A DNA stretch of 64,000 nucleotides from Haematospirillum sp. H1815 (GCF_012102705.1 NZ_JAAVTA010000010.1:28776-92775); one strand, 5' to 3'. Counted from the first letter of the stretch, positions 9,794 to 21,251 are shown. Notes: generated by a model not told the origin, from the letters alone. A program made the numbers and translations.

Positions 9794-10099
9794 TTACCAG
9801 CTTGACTTGACCATGCCAGGGATCTGACCCTGGGACGCCAGATCGCGCAAAATAACACGACCCATTCGGAACTTACGGTACACACCACGCGGGCGTCCGG
9901 TAACCTCGCAACGATTACGATAACGTATCGAAGACGAGTTGCGGGGCAAAGAACTGAGCTTCAGAACAGCAGCCATACGCTCCTCGGGGGAAGTATTCTT
10001 GCCTGAGATCAGAGCTTTCAACGCAGCACGACGGTCAGCGTACTGCTTCACCATACGTGCACGTTTTTTGTTTTTCTCAACAGAGCTAACTTTCGCCAT
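9794..10099 (-). CDS. rpsN: 30S ribosomal protein S14 (zinc-free type)
   Basis: S14 is a head protein of the small subunit. This is the long, C-minus form: 101 residues without the CxxC zinc motifs. It ends with [20 protein letters not shown] and [11 protein letters not shown]. It lies between rplE and rpsH in standard spc order. Confidence 0.98.
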   Translation of the reverse strand: MAKVSSVEKNKKRARMVKQYADRRAALKALISGKNTSPEERMAAVLKLSSLPRNSSSIRYRNRCEVTGRPRGVYRKFRMGRVILRDLASQGQIPGMVKSSW

Positions 10100-10117
10100 A
10101 AAATCTACTCCCCGCCC

Positions 10118-10663
10118 TTACGCCTTGACGAACGGAACCTGGAACTGCTCAAGCAGAACCCGGGCCTCGTCATCAGTTTTGGCGGTCGTGCAGATGGTGA
10201 TATCCATACCACGCACCTTGTCGACCTGGTCATAGCTGATCTCAGGGAAAATAATCTGCTCTTTCAGACCCATATTATAATTCCCACGACCATCGAAGGC
10301 TTTCCCGTTCAAACCACGGAAGTCACGGACACGAGGAAGGGCAATCGTAATAAGACGATCAAGAAACTCGTACATCCGATCAGAACGCAAAGTAACCTTG
10401 CAGCCGATCACCATACCTTCGCGCAGCTTAAAGCCTGCAATCGACTTTTTCGAACGCGTGGGAACGGGCTTCTGGCCAGAGATAGCGGTCAGATCGGAAA
10501 TTGCACCTTCAATTTTTTTCCGGTCCTGGGAGGCTTCGCCAACCCCCATATTAATGACCACCTTGGTCAGCTTGGGAATCTCCATGGGATTGGCGTAACC
10601 AAACCTATCCTGAAGAGCCTTACGAATAACCGTGTCATACTGCTCACGAAGACGCGCAGCCAT
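10118..10663 (-). CDS. rplE: 50S ribosomal protein L5
   Basis: L5 binds 5S rRNA and bridges to S13. I use the ATG giving [15 protein letters not shown] because GAGGAG lies seven bases upstream. A second ATG two codons earlier is too close to that site. Conserved segments include [38 protein letters not shown] and [19 protein letters not shown]. The protein is 181 residues long. The ribosome-binding site overlaps the rplX stop region, so the two genes are coupled. Confidence 0.97.
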   Translation of the reverse strand: MAARLREQYDTVIRKALQDRFGYANPMEIPKLTKVVINMGVGEASQDRKKIEGAISDLTAISGQKPVPTRSKKSIAGFKLREGMVIGCKVTLRSDRMYEFLDRLITIALPRVRDFRGLNGKAFDGRGNYNMGLKEQIIFPEISYDQVDKVRGMDITICTTAKTDDEARVLLEQFQVPFVKA

Positions 10664-10674
10664 AGACATTCTCC

Positions 10675-10989
10675 TCAATTCGCTATGACTTCGCCGGATC
10701 GCTTTGAAAAGCGAACCTTCGAGCCATCATCGAGGACACGAAAACCAACTCGCGTCGCCTTTCCGTCCTTGGGATCAACATGAGCCACGTTGGAAACGTG
10801 AATGGAGGCTTCTTTCTCGAGAATACCCCCTTGGCTCGTCTGCGTCGGACGCAAGTGACGCTTCACCACGTTAACGCCCTTGACCACAACGCGACCCTCG
10901 GAAGGAACAGCGCGAACCACCTCGCCTTTCTTACCAGCATCTTTGCCAGCAAGAACGATAACAGTGTCACCCTTGCGGATCTTCTGCAT
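10675..10989 (-). CDS. rplX: 50S ribosomal protein L24
   Basis: L24 initiates large-subunit assembly through a KOW domain. The start [20 protein letters not shown] is the KOW motif, followed by [23 protein letters not shown]. It is 104 residues long and separated from rplN by only two bases. Confidence 0.98.
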   Translation of the reverse strand: MQKIRKGDTVIVLAGKDAGKKGEVVRAVPSEGRVVVKGVNVVKRHLRPTQTSQGGILEKEASIHVSNVAHVDPKDGKATRVGFRVLDDGSKVRFSKRSGEVIAN

Positions 10990-10991
10990 AA

Positions 10992-11360
10992 TTACAGCAC
11001 CTCCGGGGCAAGCGATATGATTTTCATGTACTTCTTGGCACGCAGCTCACGAACAACGGGACCAAAAATACGAGTTCCCACTGGCTCACCCTGCTTATTG
11101 ATAAGCACAGCAGCATTACGATCAAAGCGGATCATGGTTCCGTCCGCACGGCGAACGGGGGCGGCAACGCGCACCACAACGGCAAGCTCCACAGAGCCTT
11201 TCTTGACGCGACCGCGGGGGATTGCTCCTGTTACGGAGACCCGGATCACATCACCGACACTGGCAGCCTTACGCTTGGAACCGCCCAGAACCTTGATGCA
11301 CCGCACCCGACGCGCGCCGCTGTTATCAGCGACATCCAGGCTGGTCTGCATCTGAATCAT
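10992..11360 (-). CDS. rplN: 50S ribosomal protein L14
   Basis: This is one of the most conserved ribosomal proteins. [30 protein letters not shown] and the C-terminal [20 protein letters not shown] match the family closely. It is 122 residues long and opens the spc gene order after rpsQ. Confidence 0.99.
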   Translation of the reverse strand: MIQMQTSLDVADNSGARRVRCIKVLGGSKRKAASVGDVIRVSVTGAIPRGRVKKGSVELAVVVRVAAPVRRADGTMIRFDRNAAVLINKQGEPVGTRIFGPVVRELRAKKYMKIISLAPEVL

Positions 11361-11403
11361 GGTTTAAATCCTTAAAAGTCAAATTAAACCGGAACCCATG
11401 GCC

Positions 11404-11643
11404 TTAATCGGCAGAGTCCGCAACCAACTCCCAGCACTTACGCTTGGAGACCGGACGACATTCGCGAATACGAACGACATCCCCAACCTTTGCGTGATTG
11501 GCTTCATCATGAGCGGCATATTTCTTGGACCGCTTGATGAACTTTTTATACAGCGTGTGCATGAAGCGACGCTCGACTTTGACCACAATGGTCTTATCCA
11601 TAGCATCACTCACCACCACGCCCTGTAGGATACGCTTGGGCAT
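11404..11643 (-). CDS. rpsQ: 30S ribosomal protein S17
   Basis: S17 is a primary 16S rRNA-binding protein of the OB-fold type. It shows [20 protein letters not shown] and [23 protein letters not shown]. It is 79 residues long. It closes the S10 gene order and is followed by rplN after 43 bases. Confidence 0.97.
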   Translation of the reverse strand: MPKRILQGVVVSDAMDKTIVVKVERRFMHTLYKKFIKRSKKYAAHDEANHAKVGDVVRIRECRPVSKRKCWELVADSAD

Positions 11644-11683
11644 AGTCTTACTTTTCGCTCCTTATAGCGACAAGCCGGCGATA

Positions 11684-11881
11684 TTACACAGCAGCCTTAC
11701 ATTCGTGAAGCACTGTTTTAACCCGGGCTATATCTTTTTTAACCTGCCGCTGACGAGAGGTATTCTGAAGCTGTCCGGTAGCCTTCTGGAAACGCAGATT
11801 AAACTGCTCTTTCTTTAAGCCAACCAAGTGATCAACCAATTGCTCAGGTGTCTTGTCACGCAATTCTTTTGCAATGCTCAT
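11684..11881 (-). CDS. rpmC: 50S ribosomal protein L29
   Basis: L29 is a small helical-hairpin protein at the exit tunnel. I start it at the ATG giving [19 protein letters not shown] (65 residues). A GTG two codons earlier overlaps the rplP stop and is less likely. The signature [17 protein letters not shown] is present. It is nearly contiguous with rplP, with a two-base gap. Confidence 0.96.
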   Translation of the reverse strand: MSIAKELRDKTPEQLVDHLVGLKKEQFNLRFQKATGQLQNTSRQRQVKKDIARVKTVLHECKAAV

Positions 11882-11883
11882 GA

Positions 11884-12303
11884 TCACGCCTCTCCACCCA
11901 AACGGGTAACAAACTTCGTCTTGATCGGAAGCTTGGCATCAGCCAGTTCAAGAGCGTGTCGAGCCACATCTTCCGATACGCCATCAATCTCAAACATAAC
12001 GCGCCCAGGATGAACACGAGCTACCCAGTATTCAGGTGCACCTTTTCCTGATCCCATACGGACTTCAGCAGGCTTCCTAGAAACAGGGAGATCTGGGAAT
12101 ATTCTGATCCACACACGACCTTGGCGCTTCATAGCACGGGTTACGGCACGGCGAGCAGCCTCAATCTGGCGTGCTGTAATACGCTCTGGCTCCAGAGCCT
12201 TCAGGCCAAATTGACCGAAGTTCAGACTAAATCCACCTTTGGCATTTCCGTGGATTCTGCCTTTATGCGCCTTGCGGAACTTTGTACGTTTCGGCGAAAG
12301 CAT
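11884..12303 (-). CDS. rplP: 50S ribosomal protein L16
   Basis: L16 helps organise the A-site of the large subunit. [19 protein letters not shown], the [20 protein letters not shown] region and [20 protein letters not shown] are diagnostic. It is 139 residues long and follows rpsC by 36 bases. Confidence 0.98.
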   Translation of the reverse strand: MLSPKRTKFRKAHKGRIHGNAKGGFSLNFGQFGLKALEPERITARQIEAARRAVTRAMKRQGRVWIRIFPDLPVSRKPAEVRMGSGKGAPEYWVARVHPGRVMFEIDGVSEDVARHALELADAKLPIKTKFVTRLGGEA

Positions 12304-12339
12304 TGTATTCGTCCTTTAGTTCACAGCAGATACGACAGC

Positions 12340-13017
12340 TCAACGAGCTGCCGTCTGCTCCTGGGCACGCCGCTCTTGAGCCATAGGATCGTGCTCAAGA
12401 ATTTCACCCTTATAGACCCAAACCTTCACACCACAAGCCCCGTAGGTAGTGAATGCTGTAGCCTGACCGTAGTCCAGATCTGCCCTCAAGGTATGAAGAG
12501 GAACCCGCCCTTCCCGATACCATTCGGTACGAGCAATTTCAGCCCCACCCAAACGTCCCGAGCTGTTGATACGAATTCCCTCGACACCAAGACGCATCGC
12601 GGACTGGATCGCACGCTTCATCGCACGACGAAACGCCACTCGCCGCTCCAGCTGACTTGTAATGCTTTCCGCAATCAACTGCGCATCTGTCTCCGGCTTG
12701 CGAATCTCCACGATATTCAGATGCACTTCGCTTCCTGTCATCTTCGACAGATCGCTACGAAGTACCTCGATATCAGATCCTTTTTTCCCGATAACAACAC
12801 CCGGACGAGCTGTGTGTATTGTAATACGCGCCTTTTTAGCAGGACGCTCGATAACAATACGGGAAATACCTGCCTGATGCAGACGCTTTTTGAGGTACTT
12901 GCGAATGCGCAAGTCAGCATGCAAAAGATCTGCGTAGTCGCCTTCCGCAAACCAGCGGCTATCCCAAGTCCTGTTAATACCAAGACGCAAGCCGATCGGA
13001 TTTACTTTCTGACCCAT
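12340..13017 (-). CDS. rpsC: 30S ribosomal protein S3
   Basis: S3 forms part of the mRNA entry helicase site. It begins [20 protein letters not shown] and contains the KH domain with [18 protein letters not shown], then [18 protein letters not shown]. It is 225 residues long. Its ATG overlaps the rplV stop by one base (TAATG), so translation is coupled. Confidence 0.98.
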   Translation of the reverse strand: MGQKVNPIGLRLGINRTWDSRWFAEGDYADLLHADLRIRKYLKKRLHQAGISRIVIERPAKKARITIHTARPGVVIGKKGSDIEVLRSDLSKMTGSEVHLNIVEIRKPETDAQLIAESITSQLERRVAFRRAMKRAIQSAMRLGVEGIRINSSGRLGGAEIARTEWYREGRVPLHTLRADLDYGQATAFTTYGACGVKVWVYKGEILEHDPMAQERRAQEQTAAR

Positions 13018-13397
13018 TATTCAGACTCCTCGCGTTCACGCACCACGATTGTAAGGTTCGAGAACGGCTTCAGGATCTTTCCAGTACGTCCACGAGCGCG
13101 GGCACGCCAGCGCTTCATCACCATCGCCTTACCAACAAAAGCTTCAGCCACAACCAGACGATCAACATCAAGCTGATGGTTGTTCTCCGCATTGGCAATT
13201 GCAGACTGCAAAACCTTACGAACCTCGCCAGAGACGCGGCGCGCATTGAACATCAGGGAAGTCAAGGCTTTCTCAGCACTCAACCCACGAATGGACGACG
13301 CAACGACGTTCAGCTTCTGCGGACTGGTCCGTATAGTGGCAGCAAAGGCACGGGCCTCATTATCTGCCAACGCACGCGGGGCATTAGGCTTACCCAT
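13017..13397 (-). CDS. rplV: 50S ribosomal protein L22
   Basis: L22 lines the exit tunnel together with L4 and carries a beta-hairpin relevant to macrolides. I start it at [18 protein letters not shown] (126 residues), two bases after the rpsS stop, with GAGG just upstream. The longer in-frame reading lies inside rps[41 protein letters not shown] and the C-terminal LTIVVRE are typical. Confidence 0.97.
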   Translation of the reverse strand: MGKPNAPRALADNEARAFAATIRTSPQKLNVVASSIRGLSAEKALTSLMFNARRVSGEVRKVLQSAIANAENNHQLDVDRLVVAEAFVGKAMVMKRWRARARGRTGKILKPFSNLTIVVREREESE

Positions 13398-13398
13398 G

Positions 13399-13677
13399 TT
13401 ATTTCCTCTTCGCCTTCTTGTCCGCAGCATGCCCGTAATAAGTACGGGTTGGCGCAAATTCACCGAACTTGTGACCGACCATATTTTCGGTCACCAGAAC
13501 AGGGACGAACTTGTGCCCATTGTGGACACCAAACGTAATACCGACAAACTGCGGCAGAATGGTCGAGCGTCGAGACCAAGTCTTCACCACCTCATTTCTG
13601 CCCGAGCTGCGCACAGCATCGGCTTTCTTCAGCATATAACCGTCGACGAACGGTCCCTTCAAAACAGAGCGAGCCAC
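13399..13677 (-). CDS. rpsS: 30S ribosomal protein S19
   Basis: S19 is a head protein partnered with S13. It shows [40 protein letters not shown] and the tail [20 protein letters not shown]. The length of 92 residues is normal. It lies between rplB and rplV. Confidence 0.98.
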   Translation of the reverse strand: MARSVLKGPFVDGYMLKKADAVRSSGRNEVVKTWSRRSTILPQFVGITFGVHNGHKFVPVLVTENMVGHKFGEFAPTRTYYGHAADKKAKRK

Positions 13678-13689
13678 GTCCGTTCTCCG

Positions 13690-14529
13690 TTACTTCTTCT
13701 TGGCCTGATGACGTGACCGCATGATCAGTCTGTCAGTAGCCTTGTTGCTGCGGGTTTTCTTACCCTTCGTAGGCTTGCCCCACGGGGTAACTGGATGGCG
13801 ACCACCGGAAGTACGGCCTTCACCACCACCATGCGGGTGATCAACGGGGTTCATTGCAACGCCGCGCACATGCGGACGCCGACCAAGCCAGCGACTTCTG
13901 CCAGCTTTCCCCAAATTTATGTTTTGATGATCAGGGTTGGAGACAGCACCAACCGTCGCCATACACTCGCCGCGCACCAAGCGCACCTCACCAGAGGACA
14001 GGCGCAACTGGGCATAACCAGCATCTTTACCAACCAACTGGACATAGGATCCAGCGGAGCGTGCTATCTGCCCTCCCTTGCCTTGCTTCATCTCCACGTT
14101 GTGCACAATCGTGCCAACGGGCATGTTCTTCAGAGGCATAGCATTACCGGGCTTAATGTCTGCTTTCTCAGCAGAAACAACGACATCACCCGCCTTTAAT
14201 CGCTGTGGAGCAAGGATATATGCCTGCTTTCCATCTTCATACGTGATAAGAGCAATAAAAGCCGTACGATTCGGATCATACTCCAATCGCTCGACAGTAG
14301 CACTCATACCAAGTTGCTCATTACGCTTGAAATCGACAATCCGGTAACGACGCTTATGACCGCCACCGCGCTGCCACGAGGTAATACGCCCCGTATTGTT
14401 ACGTCCACCGGACTTTGTCAGACCCTCTGTCAGGGACTTGACAGGCTTCCCCTTCCACAATCCGGCACGATCCACCAAAACAAGCTGGCGCGTACTCGGC
14501 GTAACAGGGTTGAATGTTTTCAGTGCCAT
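13690..14529 (-). CDS. rplB: 50S ribosomal protein L2
   Basis: L2 is essential for peptidyl-transferase centre assembly. [40 protein letters not shown] and the catalytic-region loop [20 protein letters not shown] (containing the conserved histidine) are present. It is 279 residues long. It is spaced 12 bases from rpsS and five from rplW. Confidence 0.99.
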   Translation of the reverse strand: MALKTFNPVTPSTRQLVLVDRAGLWKGKPVKSLTEGLTKSGGRNNTGRITSWQRGGGHKRRYRIVDFKRNEQLGMSATVERLEYDPNRTAFIALITYEDGKQAYILAPQRLKAGDVVVSAEKADIKPGNAMPLKNMPVGTIVHNVEMKQGKGGQIARSAGSYVQLVGKDAGYAQLRLSSGEVRLVRGECMATVGAVSNPDHQNINLGKAGRSRWLGRRPHVRGVAMNPVDHPHGGGEGRTSGGRHPVTPWGKPTKGKKTRSNKATDRLIMRSRHQAKKK

Positions 14530-14534
14530 AGACC

Positions 14535-14849
14535 TCAGACTCCCGTCATCACATCGATAGACTGACCTTCAACAAGCCTGACCATGGCTTTCTTTACATC
14601 GGAACGCCGCCCGATAGTACCACGGAAACGCTTGAGCTTGCCCTTCGTGATCGAGACATTAACCGCCCGAACCTTCACACCAAAAACACCCTCGACAGAA
14701 GCTTTGATTTCAGGCTTTGAGGCATCCAAAGGCACACGGAAGGTAACCTGACCGTATTCAGACGCCATAGTAGCCTTCTCGGTAATAACCGGGCTTTTTA
14801 TGATGTCGTACATGCGCTCTTTCGAGACTTTGACTGCACGGCACTTCAT
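14535..14849 (-). CDS. rplW: 50S ribosomal protein L23
   Basis: L23 is the docking site for trigger factor and SRP at the exit tunnel. The core is [20 protein letters not shown], then [20 protein letters not shown]. The ATG used here overlaps the rplD stop as ATGA, giving 104 residues. An internal ATG at residue 13 would give a shorter form. The coupling favours the longer form. Confidence 0.95.
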   Translation of the reverse strand: MKCRAVKVSKERMYDIIKSPVITEKATMASEYGQVTFRVPLDASKPEIKASVEGVFGVKVRAVNVSITKGKLKRFRGTIGRRSDVKKAMVRLVEGQSIDVMTGV

Positions 14850-15463
14850 TTCAGGCGCTCCTCCAGCTTTTCAACAGCCGCCCGAGTCAGAACAAGGGTA
14901 TCCCGACGCAAGATGTCGTAAACATTGGCACCCTGAGTTGGCAAAAATGACAGCCCTGGAATATTTGAAGCTGCGCGAGCGAACAGAGCATCGACCTCAG
15001 CACCATCAACAACCAGCACAGACGACCAGCCCAAGGCCTTGACCTGAAGCGCCAAGTCCTTAGTCTTTCCAGTCACACCCGCAAAGTCAGCAACAACCAG
15101 CTTACCCTCACGCGCCTTCGCGGACAAAGCCGTCTTCAAACCAAGCTTGCGGAACTTCTTGTTCAGATCATGCGCGTGAGATCGCACAACAGGACCGAAG
15201 GCAACACCACCACCCCTAAACTGGGTAGCACGCATTGACCCCTGACGAGCACGCCCGGTCCCTTTCTGCTTGAACGGCTTGCGGGTTGTTCCAGAGACCA
15301 TGGAAATGGTCTTCGTTTGATGCGTACCAGACTGACGCCGCGCAAGCTGCCAACGCACAACGCGCTGCAAAATATCGGAACGAACATCAAGGCCGAAAAT
15401 ATCATCCGGCAACTCTATGGTTCCCACTGCCTTATTCTCAAGGCTAATAACGTCCAGCTTCAT
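14846..15463 (-). CDS. rplD: 50S ribosomal protein L4
   Basis: L4 extends a loop into the exit tunnel and, in enterobacteria, autoregulates the S10 operon. It shows the tunnel loop [20 protein letters not shown] followed by [10 protein letters not shown]. It is 205 residues long. It is coupled to rplW (ATGA) and follows rplC by six bases. No S10-type leader attenuator could be confirmed. Confidence 0.98.
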   Translation of the reverse strand: MKLDVISLENKAVGTIELPDDIFGLDVRSDILQRVVRWQLARRQSGTHQTKTISMVSGTTRKPFKQKGTGRARQGSMRATQFRGGGVAFGPVVRSHAHDLNKKFRKLGLKTALSAKAREGKLVVADFAGVTGKTKDLALQVKALGWSSVLVVDGAEVDALFARAASNIPGLSFLPTQGANVYDILRRDTLVLTRAAVEKLEERLK

Positions 15464-15469
15464 GACAGC

Positions 15470-16195
15470 CTATTCCTTGCTCTCACTTCCGGCAGAATCC
15501 TCGGAAGAAGAGACACCAGAAGAAACCTTGACACCGGCCGGCAAGGGAGCCCCTTCAGGTATTCCTTTTTTGACCGCATCACGAACCAGGACCCAACTTC
15601 CCTCGGAACCGGGAACAGCGCCCCTAACCAGAAGCAGGCCCCGCTCGGAGTCCGTAGAGACAACTTTCAAATTCTGCAATGTCACGCGCTCAGCGCCAAG
15701 ATGGCCCGCCATCTTCTTGCCCTTGAACACACGACCAGGATCCTGACGATTACCAGTTGATCCGTGGGACCTATGAGACACAGAGACGCCATGCGTCGCC
15801 TCAAGACCACGGAAATTGTGGCGCTTCATTCCACCAGCAAAGCCCTTACCGATAGAGGTGCCAACAACATCAACCAGCTGACCAGCAACAAAATGATCGG
15901 CAGACAACTCAACCCCTGAATCAAGAAGATACTCAGGACTGACTCGAAACTCCGCAACCTTCTTACGCGGCTCCACCTTTGCAGCAGCAAAGTGACCACG
16001 CATAGCCTTGGACACATTCTTAACCTTGGCAGTACCAACACCAAGCTGAACCGCTGTGTAGCCATCCCGATCCTGTGTGCGAACAGCGACGACATGACAG
16101 CCATCAACTTTCAGCACCGTAACCGGGACATGCTCACCTTCTGCGGTAAACAGCCGGGTCATACCGACTTTCTGGGCGATAAGACCGGAGCGCAT
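15470..16195 (-). CDS. rplC: 50S ribosomal protein L3
   Basis: L3 reaches the peptidyl-transferase centre. I start it at [20 protein letters not shown], with AAGGAA upstream, giving 241 residues. A GTG 11 codons earlier overlaps the rpsJ stop and is unlikely. Conserved segments include [20 protein letters not shown] and [21 protein letters not shown] serine/glutamate-rich tail (about 20 residues) extends the C-terminus. Confidence 0.97.
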   Translation of the reverse strand: MRSGLIAQKVGMTRLFTAEGEHVPVTVLKVDGCHVVAVRTQDRDGYTAVQLGVGTAKVKNVSKAMRGHFAAAKVEPRKKVAEFRVSPEYLLDSGVELSADHFVAGQLVDVVGTSIGKGFAGGMKRHNFRGLEATHGVSVSHRSHGSTGNRQDPGRVFKGKKMAGHLGAERVTLQNLKVVSTDSERGLLLVRGAVPGSEGSWVLVRDAVKKGIPEGAPLPAGVKVSSGVSSSEDSAGSESKE

Positions 16196-16224
16196 TATTT
16201 CGTTCCTTGCATTGTTTATCACGC

Positions 16225-16533
16225 TCACAACTTAATCTGGACATCTACACCGGCGGCCAGATCAAGCTTCATGAGCGCGTCGACGGTCTGCGGAGTTGGA
16301 TTGAGAATATCCAACACACGCTTATAAGTACGGATCTCAAACTGCTCTCTCGACTTTTTATCAATATGTGGAGAGCGGTTCACTGTGAACTTTTCAATCC
16401 GGGTCGGCAGGGGGATAGGCCCCCGCACCTGGGCGCCAGTACGCTTGGCGGTATTAACAATCTCATAAGCACTTTGATCAAGCACACGGTGATCAAATGC
16501 CTTGAGGCGGATACGGATATTCTGGCTTTCCAT
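16225..16533 (-). CDS. rpsJ: 30S ribosomal protein S10 (NusE)
   Basis: S10 acts in the small-subunit head and, as NusE, links NusG to the ribosome and to antitermination. The start [20 protein letters not shown] and [20 protein letters not shown] are diagnostic. It is 102 residues long. It heads the S10 gene order and follows tuf copy 1 after 140 bases that contain a GC-rich hairpin. Confidence 0.98.
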   Translation of the reverse strand: MESQNIRIRLKAFDHRVLDQSAYEIVNTAKRTGAQVRGPIPLPTRIEKFTVNRSPHIDKKSREQFEIRTYKRVLDILNPTPQTVDALMKLDLAAGVDVQIKL

Positions 16534-16575
16534 AGTGGCCTGACCCGAACTCTTTCTTCAGTGGTGTGATAACCC

Positions 16576-16621
16576 GGCGCCCGGGGAAGAACGGCTTATA
16601 CCGCATCTTTCTCCGGGCGCC
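16576..16621. other. GC-rich hairpin between tuf copy 1 and rpsJ
   Basis: The arms GGCGCCCGG and CCGGGCGCC pair perfectly over a 28-base loop. On the minus (coding) strand there is no T-tract downstream. Seven T residues lie just beyond the hairpin when read on the plus strand. In the direction of transcription it therefore looks like an attenuation or processing element, not a terminator. Confidence 0.5.
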
Positions 16622-16673
16622 CACCTTTTTTTGTCAAACAGCGAAGTTGTAAAACGACTTCGATTTTGGATTG

Positions 16674-17864
16674 TTACTTGTTAATTTTGGAGACGACACC
16701 GGCGCCGACGGTTCTGCCGCCTTCCCGGATGGCGAAGCGGAGACCTTCATCCATAGCAATGGGCGCAATCAGGCGAACGCTGATACGGATATTGTCTCCG
16801 GGCATGACCATTTCGGTACCTTCCGGCAGCGCAATTGTTCCGGTTACGTCGGTGGTACGGAAGTAGAACTGTGGACGGTAGTTGGAGAAGAACGGCGTAT
16901 GACGGCCACCTTCGTCCTTCGACAGGATATAGCATTCCGATTCAAACTCGGTATGCGGCGTAATCGAACCTGGCTTGGCAAGGACCTGACCACGCACCAC
17001 GTCGTCACGCTTCACGCCACGCAGCAGCGCACCGATGTTATCACCGGCCTCACCCTGATCCAGAAGCTTGCGGAACATTTCCACACCGGTACAGGTGGTC
17101 TTGGTGGTGTCTTTCAGGCCAATAATCTCGACTTCATCGTTGACCTTCAGGATACCGCGCTCCACACGACCGGTCGCAACGGTACCACGACCAGAAATCG
17201 TGAACACGTCTTCAATCGGCATCAGGAACGGCAGGTCTTTCGGACGATCCGGCTGCGGGATGTATTCATCAACAGCGCGCATCAGCTCCAGAATCGCTTC
17301 CTTGCCGATCTTCGGGTCGCTGTCTTCAAGAACGGCCAGCGCAGATCCCTTGATGATGGGAATATCATCCCCGGGGAAGTCATACGAGGACAGAAGCTCC
17401 CGGATTTCCAGCTCAACCAGCTCCAGAAGCTCCGGATCATCAACCTGGTCAACCTTGTTCAGGAACACAACCAAGGCCGGAACTCCAACCTGGCGAGCCA
17501 ACAGAATGTGTTCGCGGGTCTGCGGCATCGGGCCATCCGCGGCAGAGACAACCAGAATGGCACCATCCATCTGCGCGGCACCGGTGATCATGTTCTTCAC
17601 ATAATCAGCGTGACCCGGGCAGTCAACGTGCGCGTAGTGACGGTTCGTCGTCTCATACTCAACGTGGGCCGTCGAGATCGTAATACCGCGGGCGCGCTCT
17701 TCGGGGGCCTTGTCAATCTGGTCGTACGCGGAAAACGTAGCACCACCCGTCTCAGCCAGAACCTTCGTAATAGCCGCCGTCAATGACGTCTTCCCGTGAT
17801 CAACGTGGCCAATCGTGCCAACGTTGCAGTGCGGCTTCGTCCGCTCAAATTTTGCCTTGCTCAT
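16674..17864 (-). CDS. tuf: Elongation factor Tu, copy 1 (str operon)
   Basis: EF-Tu is a GTPase that delivers aminoacyl-tRNA to the ribosome. [15 protein letters not shown] (G1, residues 19-26 core), the [13 protein letters not shown]3 motif, NKVD (G4) and the C-terminal [17 protein letters not shown] are present. It is 396 residues long. It follows fusA by 35 bases in the str operon. Copy 2 lies 17.2 kb away near secE. By eye the two coding sequences differ at a single base, giving Pro347 here and Ser347 in copy 2. Confidence 0.99.
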   Translation of the reverse strand: MSKAKFERTKPHCNVGTIGHVDHGKTSLTAAITKVLAETGGATFSAYDQIDKAPEERARGITISTAHVEYETTNRHYAHVDCPGHADYVKNMITGAAQMDGAILVVSAADGPMPQTREHILLARQVGVPALVVFLNKVDQVDDPELLELVELEIRELLSSYDFPGDDIPIIKGSALAVLEDSDPKIGKEAILELMRAVDEYIPQPDRPKDLPFLMPIEDVFTISGRGTVATGRVERGILKVNDEVEIIGLKDTTKTTCTGVEMFRKLLDQGEAGDNIGALLRGVKRDDVVRGQVLAKPGSITPHTEFESECYILSKDEGGRHTPFFSNYRPQFYFRTTDVTGTIALPEGTEMVMPGDNIRISVRLIAPIAMDEGLRFAIREGGRTVGAGVVSKINK

Positions 17865-17899
17865 TGTCTACTCCATTAGGCCGTAAGGCCACGCTTTCA

Positions 17900-19978
17900 T
17901 CAACCAGCCAACTTGGCCTTGATTTCTTCAGAAACGTTATTCGGTACTTCAGCGTACTTATCAAACACCATACTGTACTGGGCACGTCCCTGGGACATCC
18001 CGCGCAGGGTATTCACATAGCCAAACATATTCGCCAAGGGAACAGATGCATCAACAACACGGGCATTGCCACGCTGATCCATACCACTAACTTGGCCACG
18101 ACGAGAGTTAAGATCCCCAATGATATCGCCAAGATATTCATCAGGGGTGACAACCTCAACTTTCATTACGGGCTCAAGCAAGCGAGGCCCCGCATTTGGC
18201 ATGGCCTCACGGAAAGCAGCACGAGCCGCAATCTCGAAGGCAAGCACACTGGAGTCAACGTCGTGGAATCCACCATCAGTCAACGTAACCTTGAAATCCG
18301 TAACAGGGAAACCAACGATCGTACCCGTATCCATAGCGGAACGCAGGCCCTTTTCGACACCAGGGATATATTCTTTTGGAACAGCACCACCAACAATGGC
18401 GCTTTCAAAAACAAACCCTGAACCGGGCTCCAACGGCTCAAACCTCAACTGGATCTTGGCAAATTGCCCCGTCCCACCAGATTGTTTTTTGTGTGTATAA
18501 TCGCAAACATACGTTTTTGAGATCGTTTCGCGATACGCAACCTGCGGCGCGCCCACGTTTGCATCAACCTTGAACTCGCGACGCATACGATCAACAATAA
18601 TCTCAAGATGCAGCTCGCCCATCCCCTTGATCACGGTCTGACCCGATTCTTGATCACTGGATACACGGAAAGAAGGATCTTCGGCAGCTAAGCGCGCCAA
18701 AGCCATTCCCATTTTCTCCATATCCGCCTTAGTCTTGGGCTCAACAGCAACCTCAATAACCGGCTCAGGGAACTCCATGCGCTCGAGAATCACTGGCTTG
18801 ACAGGATCACAAAGCGTATCGCCAGTCGTTGTGTCTTTCAACCCAACAACAGCAACAATATCTCCAGCAGAGGCGACCTTTATTTCTTCACGATTATTTG
18901 CATGCATCAAAAGCATGCGACCGATACGCTCACGCCTTTCCTTGACCGTATTCATGACATACGATCCAGATTCAAGGATACCGGAGTAAATGCGAACAAA
19001 CGTAAGGGAGCCAACAAATGGATCGTTCATGATCTTGAACGCAAGAGCAGAAAAGGGCTCAGCATCAGAGGACTGACGCGTAACTTCCGTTTCCCCGTCA
19101 ACCAGAACTCCCTTGATAGCCGGCACATCAACCGGAGCGGGAAGAAAGTCGATGACAGCATCCAGCATTGTCTGCACGCCCTTGTTCTTGAAGGCAGAGC
19201 CACACAGAACAGGGACAAAACGACGCTCGATCGTTCCTTTTCGAATGCAGGCCTTCAGCGTAGCTTCATCAGGCTCATTGCCTTCCAGATACGCTTCCAT
19301 CACAGCATCATCAACCTCAACCGCTGTCTCCAGCAGCTTTTCTCGGTATTCTGCAGCCTTGCCTCTAAGGTCATCCGGGATATCAACGTATTCATACGCC
19401 GCACCAAGATCGTCACCCTTCCAGACAACAGCCTGCATCTTGACGAGATCAACAATACCGGCGAAATCCGATTCCACACCAATCGGAAGATTAACAACCA
19501 AAGGCACAGCCCCCAGCCGGTCAACAATCATGTCGACGCAGCGATAGAAGTTCGCGCCCATGCGGTCCATTTTATTGACAAAGCACATACGTGGAACGCC
19601 GTACTTGTCCGCCTGACGCCAGACGGTTTCTGACTGCGGCTCGACACCAGCCACAGAATCAAAAACGGTCACTGCGCCGTCTAGAACGCGCAGAGAACGC
19701 TCAACTTCAATCGTGAAATCAACGTGGCCCGGCGTATCAATAATATTGATACGATGATCTTTCCAGAAGCAGGTGGTCGCAGCAGAGGTAATAGTAATAC
19801 CACGCTCCTGCTCCTGCTCCATCCAGTCCATGGTCGCAGCACCTTCATGGACTTCGCCAATCTTGTGCGATTTCCCTGTGTAATACAGGATACGTTCAGT
19901 TGTCGTCGTTTTACCGGCATCAATGTGCGCCATGATGCCGATATTACGATATCTCTCAAGCGGAGTTTCGCGCTTCAT
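17900..19978 (-). CDS. fusA: Elongation factor G
   Basis: EF-G is the translocation GTPase. It has G1 [14 protein letters not shown]3 [20 protein letters not shown] and G4 [12 protein letters not shown]. Domain IV follows around residues 480-600 ([20 protein letters not shown], then [11 protein letters not shown]). It is 692 residues long, and the sequence is well conserved with no sign of an alternative EF-G2. It lies between rpsG and tuf, the canonical str order. Confidence 0.99.
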   Translation of the reverse strand: MKRETPLERYRNIGIMAHIDAGKTTTTERILYYTGKSHKIGEVHEGAATMDWMEQEQERGITITSAATTCFWKDHRINIIDTPGHVDFTIEVERSLRVLDGAVTVFDSVAGVEPQSETVWRQADKYGVPRMCFVNKMDRMGANFYRCVDMIVDRLGAVPLVVNLPIGVESDFAGIVDLVKMQAVVWKGDDLGAAYEYVDIPDDLRGKAAEYREKLLETAVEVDDAVMEAYLEGNEPDEATLKACIRKGTIERRFVPVLCGSAFKNKGVQTMLDAVIDFLPAPVDVPAIKGVLVDGETEVTRQSSDAEPFSALAFKIMNDPFVGSLTFVRIYSGILESGSYVMNTVKERRERIGRMLLMHANNREEIKVASAGDIVAVVGLKDTTTGDTLCDPVKPVILERMEFPEPVIEVAVEPKTKADMEKMGMALARLAAEDPSFRVSSDQESGQTVIKGMGELHLEIIVDRMRREFKVDANVGAPQVAYRETISKTYVCDYTHKKQSGGTGQFAKIQLRFEPLEPGSGFVFESAIVGGAVPKEYIPGVEKGLRSAMDTGTIVGFPVTDFKVTLTDGGFHDVDSSVLAFEIAARAAFREAMPNAGPRLLEPVMKVEVVTPDEYLGDIIGDLNSRRGQVSGMDQRGNARVVDASVPLANMFGYVNTLRGMSQGRAQYSMVFDKYAEVPNNVSEEIKAKLAG

Positions 19979-20005
19979 AATGAGACCCTGTACCTTCTAT
20001 TCACG

Positions 20006-20476
20006 TTACCAGCGGTAATGAGAGAAGGCCTTGTTGGCCTCTGCCATACGATGGGTATCTTCACGCTTCTTGACAGCACCACCACGATTATTGGCTGCAT
20101 CCAGAAGCTCACCGGAAAGACGATCAATCATCGTGGATTCAGAACGCTTGCGCGCAAAGTCTGCCAACCAACGGAAGGCCAACGCCTGACGACGCTCGGG
20201 ACGCACCTCGACGGGGACCTGGTAGGTCGCACCGCCAACACGGCGGGAACGCACCTCAACAGAGGGCTTTATGTTATCAACCGCACCATGGAACAGCTGC
20301 ACAGGATCAGAACCGGATTTGGCACCAATCTTATCCAGAGCACCGTAGACAATCTTCTCAGCAACGGCCTTCTTTCCATCCAGCATGATGGAGTTGATGA
20401 ACTTGGCGATTACAAGATCACCAAACTTCGCATCAGGCAGAATTTCGCGCTTTTCAGCTCTATGACGACGAGACAT
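20006..20476 (-). CDS. rpsG: 30S ribosomal protein S7
   Basis: S7 nucleates head assembly and in E. coli represses the str operon. It begins [20 protein letters not shown], shows [20 protein letters not shown] and [20 protein letters not shown], and ends [20 protein letters not shown]. It is 156 residues long. It is separated from rpsL by 28 bases. Confidence 0.98.
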   Translation of the reverse strand: MSRRHRAEKREILPDAKFGDLVIAKFINSIMLDGKKAVAEKIVYGALDKIGAKSGSDPVQLFHGAVDNIKPSVEVRSRRVGGATYQVPVEVRPERRQALAFRWLADFARKRSESTMIDRLSGELLDAANNRGGAVKKREDTHRMAEANKAFSHYRW

Positions 20477-20504
20477 GGGTTATATTTCCCTGGAACCTGA
20501 GGAC

Positions 20505-20876
20505 TTACTTCGGACGCTTCGCGCCATACTTCGAGCGACGCTGCTTGCGATCCTTCACGCCCTGGGTATCCAGGGTACCGCGGATGATGTGATAACGCAC
20601 ACCAGGCAAGTCAGGCACACGCCCGCCGCGCGCCAGCACAACGGAGTGCTCCTGAAGATTATGACCCTCACCAGGAATATAGGCTGTCACTTCAAAACCA
20701 TTGGTAAGGCGAAGACGCGCCACCTTACGAAGCGCCGAGTTCGGCTTCTTCGGGGTCGTCGTATAAACACGAGTACAAACGCCACGCTTCTGTGGGCAAC
20801 CCTGCATAGCCGGGGCCTTGTTCCGTTTTACAGCCGGCTGGCGGCCTTGACGGACCAGCTGATTGATTGTCGGCAT
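20505..20876 (-). CDS. rpsL: 30S ribosomal protein S12, with Pro at the usual Lys88 position
   Basis: S12 is the decoding-centre accuracy protein. The conserved [20 protein letters not shown] (Lys43 and Lys44 intact) and [19 protein letters not shown] are present. After that, the family's near-invariant [11 protein letters not shown] reads [11 protein letters not shown], because the codon at residue 88 is CCT. Lys at this position is the second classical streptomycin-resistance site in E. coli and mycobacteria. The length of 123 residues is normal. It is the first gene of the str operon, with a canonical promoter about 270 bases upstream. Confidence 0.98.
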   Translation of the reverse strand: MPTINQLVRQGRQPAVKRNKAPAMQGCPQKRGVCTRVYTTTPKKPNSALRKVARLRLTNGFEVTAYIPGEGHNLQEHSVVLARGGRVPDLPGVRYHIIRGTLDTQGVKDRKQRRSKYGAKRPK

Positions 20877-21142
20877 TGCCGTTCCTTCTTTACTTACGCT
20901 TGCGCGTTGCCTTTTTCGACACCTTTAGCGGCGCCACTATTCCGCACGGCCGACGCCAAAAGACGCCTGCTCACACACCCCCGACCCAAAGCTGCTCCAG
21001 GATAAATTCCGTAGAACAAATGAGCACACAACACCTCAGAGAGACCCAAAGGCGATTCGGCTCCTATGCACGAAAGAGGCAGGCTTCAGAAAAACCGCCA
21101 CACAATCGTGGCACACGATAAAACCGGGCAATCGAGGCGCGC

Positions 21143-21171
21143 ATACTATGACCAGCCCCTGCCAGCGTCAA
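21143..21171 (-). promoter_or_regulatory. Sigma-70-type promoter of the str operon
   Basis: On the minus strand TTGACG and TAGTAT are separated by exactly 17 bases. The predicted start site leaves a leader of about 255 bases before rpsL. It sits immediately beyond the rpoC terminator, so the str operon has its own promoter. The leader holds no ORF that I trust. Confidence 0.75.
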
Positions 21172-21212
21172 GGAAAAGCTTCTGAACGGGATTTCTGACA
21201 CGCGTTGATATG

Positions 21213-21251
21213 AAAAAGGCCCGGGTCATAAAAATAATCATGCCCCGGGCC
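21213..21251 (-). terminator. Rho-independent terminator of the rpoB-rpoC operon
   Basis: On the minus strand GGCCCGGG pairs with CCCGGGCC across an AT-rich 18-base loop and is followed directly by TTTTT. It lies about 50 bases after the rpoC stop. This is the clearest intrinsic terminator in the supercluster. The 427-base stretch between rpoC and rpsL holds this element and the str promoter. Confidence 0.88.

Noticed and set aside
16671..17786. 371-residue plus-strand frame opposite tuf, repeated at 33892-35007
   Set aside because: It is duplicated only because tuf is duplicated. It is antisense to a highly conserved gene and lacks family features.
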